From assembly GCA_030562195.1 (NCBI GenBank), contig JAUJPP010000011.1, positions 1-64,000 of the forward strand: DNA of 64,000 nt. The letters run 5' to 3'. Origin of the DNA: Nipponacmea schrenckii. Lineage: Eukaryota > Mollusca > Gastropoda > Lottiidae. The translations under genes and the position numbers were made by a program. Of this stretch, positions 23,567 to 34,500 are shown one piece after another (position 1 is the first letter of the stretch; every line of letters begins with the position of its first letter). The notes under the pieces were generated by a model. It was given only the letters and a program-made list of their open reading frames with translations. It did no database searches and was not told where the DNA came from.

Positions 23567-24940
23567 AGCCACACGTGGCACAGAGTGGGACTTTGCTAAC
23601 GTTGCAAATTGCAACAAACAGACAGAAACATCTGATTTTCTGGGATAAACTGGCCAAAGCAATAAGGTATCTGTGTGCAAGGTAATTTAAAAAAAAAACT
23701 TATTTCCTACAAACGTAATACGCTGACCCATATATATGGAAAACTAAAAATTTATCCGGATGTCCCAACGCCCATCTAATTCTTTTCAGCGTGAATCTAA
23801 TCACATTCAAAATGTATATTCACAGTACAAATTTGAAGTTTGTACATCCAATAGATCGCGAGATATACACACATGCATTTCAAAAAAACGTAAATACGGC
23901 AAATTGTACTTTTATTTTCAAAAATCAAAAATTTCAATTTTCATTTTAAAAACTTTTGTTATAGATCGTTGGAAAGAGGACAAAAAACAATCTAAGAATC
24001 TAAAAAAATTAACACTCTAAATTAATTAGGTCACGCTCTAGAGCAGTCCAAAGTTGCGAATTTTGCTGTTTTCGGGCAGCTATAAAACCGGAAGTTGACG
24101 TCAGAGGTCAAAGATCAAAGTATCAACTGATAGCCAAGGTCAATGACCTTTGACCTACCAAAGGTCAAAGTCACCAAAGGTCAAGGTCACGAGAAATAAG
24201 CCTCCAAACTTTGAAAAAATTCAACCGGATGTTGCAAAAATGCAAAAGCAAAATTCAAAAATCGGCTCCCACAGTTTTTTTCGTAATCGACTGAAGCTAC
24301 AAGAAATGTAAACATCACGGAAATTAGACATAACCCTGAGGCCCCATTTTGAGTTTTACTAAAAAGTAACATTTCAAGATGGCGGCCAAAGTTTCACTTC
24401 CGGTTCGGATTTTTTCTTCTTCGTTTTTTTCTTTTCTAATTTAATTAAGATTGACATAAATTTTGTTGCGATACATCAATTACAGCACAAGTAGGTCAAC
24501 CGGAATTTTAAAACCCGTTTTACGTTGAAACCGGAAATGAAGCTAAAATTTTGACTCTGCCAATGTTTTTAGATTCATGACACTTGAAGGCACCCAAATT
24601 TTCAGATCAATCGGTCTTAAAATAGCAAAGTTGCAAAAAAGTGCAAAATACGGCAAAAAAATGTGTGCTATGAATTTTCGAATTTCGAATTTTTTCAACT
24701 GCTATCTTGTTGGAAACTATTTCAAGTTTTTAAAAATAAAAACCCGAAGAAAATCGATCAAAAATTGCGACATCTAGAGCCATTTTGCTACTTTTTAGTT
24801 TTTTTGCAATGTGCAAATATCAGCTGTGCAAAAATGTTCCAATTTATATTCATTAGAAACGTTGCCACTACAGAAGGTCTGGAGAAGTTGTGAAATTGCT
24901 GCAACTGCTGCAGCCTAGGCTGTGTGAGGTGTGTAAATTT

Positions 24941-24976
<36 letters not shown>

Positions 24977-25025
24977 CATTTCGAAAACAAACTGGGACTT
25001 TGCGGTAGCAAAGTCCCACAACTAG
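23567..25025 (+). repeat. Main-family unit R5 (B-A, 1459 bp)
   Basis: One B and one A block, poly-A 24942-24974, stem-loop 24993-25018 preceded by GACATTTCGAAAACAAAC, CTAG 25022-25025. The A tail (TTTTGCAATGTGCAAATATCAG) is a variant shared with R8. Confidence 0.92.
24993..25018 (+). repeat. 3' stem-loop, main type, of R5
   Basis: Perfect 11-bp stem, GGTA loop, preceded by the CATTTCGAAAACAAAC spacer variant. Confidence 0.9.
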
Positions 25026-25658
25026 AGCCACACGTGGCACAGAGTGGGACTTTGCTAACGTTGCAAAATTGCAACAAACAGGTCGAAACATCTGATTTTC
25101 TGGGAGAAACTGGCCAAAGCAACGAGGTATCTGTGTGCAAAGAATTTTTTGGAAAAATGTTATTTCCTACAGATGTAAAGCGCTGACCGATATAACTGGT
25201 AAATTGGAAGTTTACCCGTATGTGCCACGCCCATCTAATTTACTTTTGCGTAAATCTAATCTCATACAAAATATATATTCATGGTTCAAATTTAAAGCTT
25301 GTACATCTAATAGATCACGAGATATACACAAATACGTTTCAAAAAAGCAAAATGTACTTTAAGTCCAAAAATTAAATTTTCATTTTAAAAACTTTTATTG
25401 TGCATCGCTGGAAAGAGGACAAAAGGCGTCTTGGGAATGTGAAAAAAATAACCCTCTAAATTAATTAGGTCACGCTCTAGAGCAGTCCAACGTTGCAAAT
25501 TTTGCTGCTTTCGAGCAGCTATAAAACCGGAAATAGACATCAGAAGTCTAATGCCAAATTTTCAACTGATAGCTAAAGTCAGTGACCAATGACCTTGTAA
25601 AGGTCAAGGTCACTAAAGGTCAAAGTCACTAGAAATAAGCCCCCAAACTAAAAAAAAA
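25026..25658 (+). repeat. Reference outer B block (in R6)
   Basis: Starts AGCCACACGTGGCACAGAG. In order: the TGGGACTTTGC motif, AGATACCT-like and GTGCCACGCCCATCT conserved stretches, a TGGAAAGAG(G) stretch, AATTAATTAGGTCACG with the GCTCTAGAGC palindrome, TATAAAACCGGAA, then the AGGTCA-type cluster and GAAATAAGCCCCCAAAC. Block edges are approximate. Confidence 0.75.
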
Positions 25659-26285
25659 CCTGATTTTTTGCAAATATCGCAAAATTGCAACAAACAGGCA
25701 GAAACATTTGATTTTTTGGGATAAACTGGCCAAAGTAATGAGATATATGTTTGCAAGGTACTTTTTTGAAAAACGTTATTTACTGCAGCCGTAATTCGCT
25801 GACCGATATAAATGGTAAATTTGAAGTTCACCCGGATGTGCCACGCCCATCTCGTTTTTTTGGAGGGGAATCTAATCATATTCAAAATGTATATTCACAG
25901 TAAAAATTTGAAGCTTGTACAGCTAATAGATCACGAGATATACACACATACATTTCAAGGAAGCGAAAATACGGCAAAATGTACTTTTCTTTGCAAAAAT
26001 CAAAAAATTCAATTTTCATTTTACGAACTTTTGTTATATATCGTTGGAAAGAGGACAAAAAGCACTTTAAGAATCTGAAAAAATTAACACTCTAAATTAA
26101 TTAGGTCACGCTCTAGAGCAGCCCAAAGTTGCGAATTTTGCTGTTTTCGGGCAGCTATAAAACCGGAAGTAGACGTCGGAGGTCAAAGTTCAAAGTATCA
26201 ACTGATAGCCAAGGTCAATGACCTTTGACCTATTAAAGGTCACGGTCATCAAAGGTCAAGGTCACGAGAAATAAGCCCCCAAACT
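25659..26285 (+). repeat. Reference inner B block (in R6)
   Basis: Same order of landmarks as the outer B block but diverged, and without the 5' hairpin/TGGGACTTTGC start; it begins near TTGCAAATATCGCAAAATTG. It is present only in the 2.0-2.1-kb units. The GCTCTAGAGC palindrome is at 26110-26119. Confidence 0.72.
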
Positions 26286-27016
26286 TCGAAAAAATTCAAC
26301 CGGATGTTGCAAAAATGCAAAAGCGAAATTCAAAATTCGGCTCCCATACTTTTTTTCGCAATCGTTTAGACTTTCTAAAAATACTAATAACACACAAGTC
26401 ACTCTTACCGTAGAGGCCCCATTTTGAGTTTTACAAAAAAGTGACATTTCAAGATGGCGGCCAAAGTTTCACTTCCGGTTCAGATTTTTTCTTCTTCGTT
26501 TTTTTGTATTCAAATTTAATTACGATCGACATTAATTTTGTTGCGATACATCAATTACAGCACAAGTAGGTCAACCGGAAGTTTAAACCCTTTTTACGCT
26601 TAAACCGAAAATGAAGCAAAAATTTTGACTCTGCAAATGTATTTATATTCATGACACTTGAAGGCACCCAAATTTTCAGATCAATCCGTCTTAAAATAGC
26701 AAAGTTGCAAAAATTTGCAAAATACGGCAAAAAAATGTGTGCTATGAATTTTCGAATTTCGAAATTTTGTAACTGCTATCTTGTTGGAAATTGTTTCAAG
26801 TTTTCAAAAATGCAAACCCAAAGAAAATCGATTGAAAATTGCGACTTCTAGAGCCACTGACCGACTTTTGAGGAATGTTGCAATGCAGCACTTCCGGTTT
26901 TGCAAAAATGTACCAATTTATATTCATTAGAAACGTCGACACTACAGAAGGTCTGGAGATGTTGTGAAATTGCTGCAACTATTGCAGCCTAGGCTGTGTG
27001 CCCTGTGTAAATTTCG
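26286..27016 (+). repeat. Reference A block (in R6)
   Basis: Runs from the CCGGATGTTGCAAAAATGC stretch to TAAATTTCG before poly-A. Landmarks in order: AAATTCGGCTCCC, GGCCCCATTTTGAG, AAGATGGCGGCC with ACTTCCGGTT, TACATCAATTACAGC, a second CCGGAAG, TTTTCAGATCAATCC, CTAGAGCCACTGACC, GCACTTCCGGTT, then the CTGCAA-TAT-TGCAG region and AGCCTAGGCT palindrome. Confidence 0.75.
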
Positions 27017-27034
27017 AAAAAAAAAAAAAACTAG

Positions 27035-29119
27035 AGCCACACGTGGCACAGAGTGGGACTTTGCTAACGTTGCAAAATTGCAACAGAGAGGCCGAAACAT
27101 CAGATTTTCTGGGAGCATATGGCCAAAGCAACGAGGTATCTGTGTGCAAATATTTTTTTGGAAAAACGTTATTTCCTATTGACGTAATTCGCTGACCTAT
27201 ATAAATGCTAAATTGAAAGTTTACCCGGATGTGCCACGCCCATCTCATTTGTTTTTTGCGTAAATCTAATAACATTCAAAATATATATTCACGGTACAAA
27301 TTTGAAGCTTGTACATTTAAAAGATCACGAAATATGCACAAATACATTTCAAAAAGGCAAAATGTACTTTAATTTTAAAAGTGCAAAAATTAAATTTTAA
27401 TTTTAAAAACTTTTGTTATACATTGCTGGAAAGTGGACAAAAAGCCCCTTAAGAATCTGAAAATAATAAACCTATAAATTAATTAGGTCACGCTCTAGAG
27501 CAGTCCAAAGTTGTGAATTTTGCTGTTTTCAGGCAGCTATAAAACCGGAAATGGACGTCGGAGGTCAAATGTCAAAGTATTAAATGATAGACACGGTCAA
27601 TGACCTTTGACCTACTAAAGTTCAAGGTCACCAAGGGTCAAGGTCACGAGAAATAAGCTTCCAAAATTAGAAAAAAATATTAACTGGTTTCCTATTTTCG
27701 AAAAATTGCAACAAACAGTCCGAATTATCTAATTTTCTGGAATAAACTGGCCAAAGCAATGAGGTATCTGTGTGCAAAGTACTTTTTTTTAAAAAAAGGC
27801 TATTTACTGCAGCCGTAATTCGCTGACCCATATAAATGGTAAATCGGAATTTTACACGGATGTGCCACCCCCATCTCATTTTTTTTTTATATAAATCAAA
27901 TCACATTCAAAATGAATATTCACGGTACAAATTTGAAGTTTGTACATCTAATAGATCACGAGATATACATACATACATTTCAAGCAAACGTAAATACGGC
28001 AAAATATACTCAAATTTTCAAAAATCAAAAACTTCAATTTTCATTTTAAAAACTTTTGTTATACATCGTTGGAAAGAGGACAAAAAGCACTTTAAGAATC
28101 TGAAAAAAATAACACTCTAAATTAATTAGGTCACGCTCTAGAGCAGTTCAAAATTGCGAATTTTGCTGTTTTTGGGCAGCTATAAAACCGGAAGTAGACG
28201 TCGGAGGTCAAAGGTCAAAGTATCAACTGATAGCCAAGGTCAATGACCTTTGACCTGCTAAAGGTCATGGTCACCAAAGGTAAAGGTCACGAGAAATAAG
28301 CCCCCAAACTTTGAAAAAATTCAACCGGATGTTGCAAAAATGCAAAAGCGAAATTCAAAAATCGACTTCCAATGTTTTTTTGCAATTTTTATGTTCTTTC
28401 ATTTGACACCAAAATCATCTCAATCGGATAAGCCATAATGTCTGAATTAAATTCGCGCAATTTCAGAAAAATCAAAATGGCGGCGAAAGTTGCGCATGCG
28501 GCCTTGATTTTATTTTCTTCGCTATTTTGTATGGCTAATGGCTACCCGATGATACAAGTTTGAATCTCATACATTAATAAAACCGGAAGTTATTCAATCG
28601 GACGTAAAACTCTATTTTTCGCAAAAACCGGAAGTGACGCAAAAATTTTGACCTACTTTTTGGAAATCATTCCATGGGCTACATATACTCAATTTTTTTA
28701 AGATTAATCGGTCTTTAAATAACAAAGTTGCAAAAATGTGCAAAATACGGCAAAAAAATGTGTGCTACGAATTTTCGAATTTTGAAATTTTGAAATTGCT
28801 ATCTTGTTGGAAATTGTTTCTAGTTTTCAAAAATGCAAACCCGACGAAAATCGATCCAAAAATGCGAGTTCTAGAGCCACTGACCGACTTTTTAGACATG
28901 TTGCAATGCAGCACTTCCGGTTTTGCAAAAATGTTCCAATTTATATTTAATAGAAACGTCGCCACAACAGAAGGTCTAGAGAAGTTGTGAAATTGCTGCA
29001 ACTATTGCAGCCTAGGCTGTGTGCCCTGTGTAAATTTCGAAAAAAAAAAAAAAAAAAAAAAAAGAATTGACAAACCGAAAACAAACTGGGACTTTGCGGT
29101 AGCAAAGTCCCACAACTAG
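27035..29119 (+). repeat. Main-family unit R7 (B-B-A, 2085 bp)
   Basis: Two B blocks and an A2-type A block (compare L1 and L3), poly-A 29040-29063, stem-loop 29087-29112, CTAG 29116-29119. It is the last main-family unit before segment E. Confidence 0.92.
29087..29112 (+). repeat. 3' stem-loop, main type, of R7
   Basis: Perfect 11-bp stem, GGTA loop; CTAG is followed by segment E. Confidence 0.9.
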
Positions 29120-31051
29120 AACCGTTAGACGGTACCAAGGCAGTGCGCGTCCCTTCTATTGCATGGGTGAAACGTTGCATTTATAATATCCAATTCCATA
29201 ATAATAACTAGACCTGTTTGTAACAATTGTGCAGCTTCCGAGATATTTAGAATGTGTTATATATCCTGGCTGTCATTTAAAATAGAACGTAATCACGCCT
29301 ACTCAGTATAATGACTTGTTTTGATTGGTTGCGATACTTAAACTGGAAATGTCAAAATTTGTCTTGACCAAACGATAAGAAATTAACACAATTTGACTTT
29401 TTGACCCTGTTGCATTATCTTCTTAACTCTTCTTGTAACATTTATATCTGTTTAATTAGTGTGTAAAACAAAACGTCGAAAAAACAAATTTGTGGTCATA
29501 AAGGGACATAACACCTTATTTGAGAATACAAATTGATCTCGGATTAAATTAACTTTCCAGATCGTTGATACTTTTAATTTGTTTATTTATTTATTTATCA
29601 ATCTTAATTTAGGTGTAGTAGGAACATTAGATCCTGCAATTTGTGGCAAGTTGCCATGGTATAACATAGAGCCATCAAATTAACAGCGCGGCTTTACATC
29701 TTTAAGAGAGTATTTTATAGAGTTGCGTCCCTTATACCACTAGTCCTCTCAACTGTACATTATTTTTGCTTAAGAGAATATCATTTAAAATTCTAAAGGT
29801 TGTCATTTCCTTCCAAATATTCCATATCATACATCGCCCACAACGAGAAATGAACAATCATTCCTTTTATTTAAGATATATAATATCTTTGAATCATTTT
29901 AACTGGATTAATTTTTAATCGTAAAAAAATCAAAATCAAAATAACAATTCAAAAATCGGTTTCCATATATATTTCGGCAATAGATTCTATATACATGTAC
30001 ATCAAAATAACACAAATTGAATTATCTTCCGAGACCCTATTTCAATTTAAAGAGTTAGTATAGAAGAAATTACAAAATTTGCAAATTTTAAACGTGCAAT
30101 TTTGATCAAAAATCAAGTGTTATACACCATTGGAAAGAATAACTAGACCTGTTTGTAACATTTCTGCAGCTTTCGGGCTATTTAGAATTTGTTGGTCTCC
30201 TGGCTGTCATTTAAGGATGTAGATTGATTTTGCGATTATTGGGAGAGATGATTTATTCATGATTTAACACGTGACATTTGAGCTTGTTAATAGACTGGCA
30301 ATCATTAAGGTTTGTGATGTAAAAATATCTGGGCTTAACCACGCCCACAAAGTCCATTGACTTGTTTTGGAAACTTCAACTGGAAATGTCAAAATTTGTG
30401 AATTGACCGTTTTATAGGAAAAAAATTTGCAATTTTTAAATGCCGATAAACCGAAAGTTTACATTTTGCTATAAAGCTTAATATGTCATTGGATAGAACG
30501 TATCACATATGTACAGGTATAAAGATCGCCAAAGGTCAACGTCACAATATACACCTTCGAAGTTTTTATAATTTTTAATCGTAATTAAATCAAAATCAAA
30601 TTTAAAAATTCAAAAATCAGTTTCCATATAAATTTCGGCAATCGGTTATAGATTCTATATACATGTCCATCAAAATAACACATATTGACTGATCCTCCGA
30701 GACCCTATTTCGATTGAAAGAAAAATACACAGTGATGTAAAATATCTGGGTTTAACCACGCCCACAAAGTCTAATGACTTGTTTTGATTGGTTGGGGATA
30801 CTTTAACTGGAAATGTCAAAATTTGTGTCTTGACCAAAAGATAAGAAATTAACACAATCAGATTTTATGACCTGTTGCATTTATATCTGTTTAATTAGAG
30901 TGTAATTTTATTCTTAAACTTTTCGCAATTTTTATTTATACATAATGATTTATATATTGCTTGAAAGCTGGGAATTTGCACATTATAAATCTATTCGAAT
31001 TTTGTTTTTAAGTTAAATAGAACTAAATATAAAAAAATATGAATGTTAAAA
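29120..31051 (+). repeat. Segment E: low-copy, distantly related repeat, 3' end lost in gap
   Basis: Begins right after CTAG with AACCGTTAGACGGTACCAAG, a 5-bp ACCGT/ACGGT hairpin, followed by GCAGTGCGCG. The body has internal repeats: 29205-29280 matches 30139-30214 (AACTAGACCTGTTTGTAAC), and three copies of a segment with GACTTGTTTT and AACTGGAAATGTCAAAATTTG occur near 29310, 30358 and 30776. It shares AAAATCGGTTTCC, GAGACCCTATTTC and TTGGAAAGA with C and A blocks. No open frame of note; a short TTTA-type run lies near 29580. Confidence 0.7.
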
Positions 31052-31551
31052 NNNNNNNNNNNNNNNNNNNNNNNNNNNNNNNNNNNNNNNNNNNNNNNNN
31101 NNNNNNNNNNNNNNNNNNNNNNNNNNNNNNNNNNNNNNNNNNNNNNNNNNNNNNNNNNNNNNNNNNNNNNNNNNNNNNNNNNNNNNNNNNNNNNNNNNNN
31201 NNNNNNNNNNNNNNNNNNNNNNNNNNNNNNNNNNNNNNNNNNNNNNNNNNNNNNNNNNNNNNNNNNNNNNNNNNNNNNNNNNNNNNNNNNNNNNNNNNNN
31301 NNNNNNNNNNNNNNNNNNNNNNNNNNNNNNNNNNNNNNNNNNNNNNNNNNNNNNNNNNNNNNNNNNNNNNNNNNNNNNNNNNNNNNNNNNNNNNNNNNNN
31401 NNNNNNNNNNNNNNNNNNNNNNNNNNNNNNNNNNNNNNNNNNNNNNNNNNNNNNNNNNNNNNNNNNNNNNNNNNNNNNNNNNNNNNNNNNNNNNNNNNNN
31501 NNNNNNNNNNNNNNNNNNNNNNNNNNNNNNNNNNNNNNNNNNNNNNNNNNN
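31052..31551. other. Assembly gap (500 N)
   Basis: Exactly 500 undetermined bases separating segment E from the satellite. The true junction between the two repeat types is not visible. Confidence 0.99.
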
Positions 31552-34500
31552 GCGAGTAAGCAGTTTTGAGTTCTAGTACTGCCTTGTCGCTTTTCGTTCG
31601 GTAAATCACCATCAAATTAGTTGTAACCACCCTAAAGCGCTGGTCGAGCACACAAAACACGACCTAAGAAACGATAAGAGTGAATACCGCTATTATGACG
31701 TCGTCTTGACTGTCTCCTTAAAGGTAACGTTATTGGTACATAGGCTTGTGGGGTATGTTTTTTTGGCGACGGGAATGCTAATTTAGGCCAATAGAGACCA
31801 GAATTTGAAATTTGCTGCCCACTCCAGTCTTTCTGTGCACATTTTTGGCTCCATAACACTGTTTTTGACGTCATAATGCTTAACTTATACGATAATAGCC
31901 CCGAGAATTGACCGAAGATCACGTTTTTCACGAGATTTGGACCTCTCGTCGTGGTCTTGATTGTTTTTTTCAAGGTTAGAATCATTTCGACTATCGTTTA
32001 AAGCGAAAATGTAGAAAACTTCGGGGGACTTTTTTTCTCTCTCCATCTCACAAAGTCCGATTTTCTTTTCCGTTCACGCTGAATGCCGTTTCGGTCACTG
32101 TGGGAGCCACGCGAGTAAGCAGTTTTGAGTTCTAGTACTGCCTTGTCGCTTTTCGTTCGGTAAATCACCATCAAATTAGTTGTAACCACCCTAAAGCGCT
32201 GGTCGAGCACACAAAACACGACCTAAGAAACGATAAGAGTGAATACCGCTATTATGACGTCGTCTTGACTGTCTCCTTAAAGGTAACGTTATTGGTACAT
32301 AGGCTTGTGGGGTATGTTTTTTTGGCGACGGGAATGCTAATTTAGGCCAATAGAGACCAGAATTTGAAATTTGCTGCCCACTCCAGTCTTTCTGTGCACA
32401 TTTTTGGCTCCATAACACTGTTTTTGACGTCATAATGCTTAACTTATACGATAATAGCCCCGAGAATTGACCGAAGATCACGTTTTTCACGAGATTTGGA
32501 CCTCTCGTCGTGGTCTTGATTGTTTTTTTCAAGGTTAGAATCATTTCGACTATCGTTTAAAGCGAAAATGTAGAAAACTTCGGGGGACTTTTTTTCTCTC
32601 TCCATCTCACAAAGTCCGATTTTCTTTTCCGTTCACGCTGAATGCCGTTTCGGTCACTGTGGGAGCCACGCGAGTAAGCAGTTTTGAGTTCTAGTACTGC
32701 CTTGTCGCTTTTCGTTCGGTAAATCACCATCAAATTAGTTGTAACCACCCTAAAGCGCTGGTCGAGCACACAAAACACGACCTAAGAAACGATAAGAGTG
32801 AATACCGCTATTATGACGTCGTCTTGACTGTCTCCTTAAAGGTAACGTTATTGGTACATAGGCTTGTGGGGTATGTTTTTTTGGCGACGGGAATGCTAAT
32901 TTAGGCCAATAGAGACCAGAATTTGAAATTTGCTGCCCACTCCAGTCTTTCTGTGCACATTTTTGGCTCCATAACACTGTTTTTGACGTCATAATGCTTA
33001 ACTTATACGATAATAGCCCCGAGAATTGACCGAAGATCACGTTTTTCACGAGATTTGGACCTCTCGTCGTGGTCTTGATTGTTTTTTTCAAGGTTAGAAT
33101 CATTTCGACTATCTTTTTAAAGCGAAAATGTAGAAAACTTCGGGGGACTTTTTTTCTCTCTCCATCTCACAAAGTCCGATTTTCTTTTCCGTTCACGCTG
33201 AATGCCGTTTCGGTCACTGTGGGAGCCACGCGAGTAAGCAGTTTTGAGTGTCTAGTACTGCCTTGTCGCTTTTCGTTCGGTAAATCACCATCAAATTAGT
33301 TGTAACCACCCTAAAGCGCTGGTCGAGCACACAAAACACGACCTAAGAAACGATAAGAGTGAATACCGCTATTATGACGTCGTCTTGACTGTCTCCTTAA
33401 AGGTAACGTTATTGGTACATAGGCTTGTGGGGTATGTTTTTTTGGCGACGGGAATGCTAATTTAGGCCAATAGAGACCAGAATTTGAAATTTGCTGCCCA
33501 CTCCAGTCTTTCTGTGCACATTTTTGGCTCCATAACACTGTTTTTGACGTCATAATGCTTAACTTATACGATAATAGCCCCGAGAATTGACCGAAGATCA
33601 CGTTTTTCACGAGATTTGGACCTCTCGTCGTGGTCTTGATTGTTTTTTTCAAGGTTAGAATCATTTCGACTATCGTTTAAAGCGAAAATGTAGAAAACTT
33701 CGGGGGACTTTTTTTCTCTCTCCATCTCACAAAGTCCGATTTTCTTTTCCGTTCACGCTGAATGCCGTTTCGGTCACTGTGGGAGCCACGCGAGTAAGCA
33801 GTTTTGAGTTCTAGTACTGCCTTGTCGCTTTTCGTTCGGTAAATCACCATCAAATTAGTTGTAACCACCCTAAAGCGCTGGTCGAGCACACAAAACACGA
33901 CCTAAGAAACGATAAGAGTGAATACCGCTATTATGACGTCGTCTTGACTGTCTCCTTAAAGGTAACGTTATTGGTACATAGGCTTGTGGGGTATGTTTTT
34001 TTGGCGACGGGAATGCTAATTTAGGCCAATAGAGACCAGAATTTGAAATTTGCTGCCCACTCCAGTCTTTCTGTGCACATTTTTGGCTCCATAACACTGT
34101 TTTTGACGTCATAATGCTTAACTTATACGATAATAGCCCCGAGAATTGACCGAAGATCACGTTTTTCACGAGATTTGGACCTCTCGTCGTGGTCTTGATT
34201 GTTTTTTTCAAGGTTAGAATCATTTCGACTATCGTTTAAAGCGAAAATGTAGAAAACTTCGGGGGACTTTTTTTCTCTCTCCATCTCACAAAGTCCGATT
34301 TTCTTTTCCGTTCACGCTGAATGCCGTTTCGGTCACTGTGGGAGCCACGCGAGTAAGCAGTTTTGAGTGTCTAGTACTGCCTTGTCGCTTTTCGTTCGGT
34401 AAATCACCATCAAATTAGTTGTAACCACCCTAAATTGCTGGGCCCAACTCGCAGTCTTTTTTTGGAAAGGCAAAAATTTTTGCCCAAAACAAAATTAAAC

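Larger units (their letters stand above)
25026..27034 (+). repeat. Main-family unit R6 (B-B-A, 2009 bp)
   Basis: Two B blocks and one A1 block; ends with a 14-base poly-A (27017-27030) and CTAG 27031-27034, no hairpin. Its three blocks are listed separately as the reference for the block structure. Confidence 0.93.

Noticed and set aside
31632..31985. A 117-codon minus-strand open frame repeated in every satellite unit
   Set aside because: Copies are nearly identical at DNA level, so an open frame in one is open in all. It matches no family I know, and damaged units are not frame-preserving. There is no sign of selection for protein.
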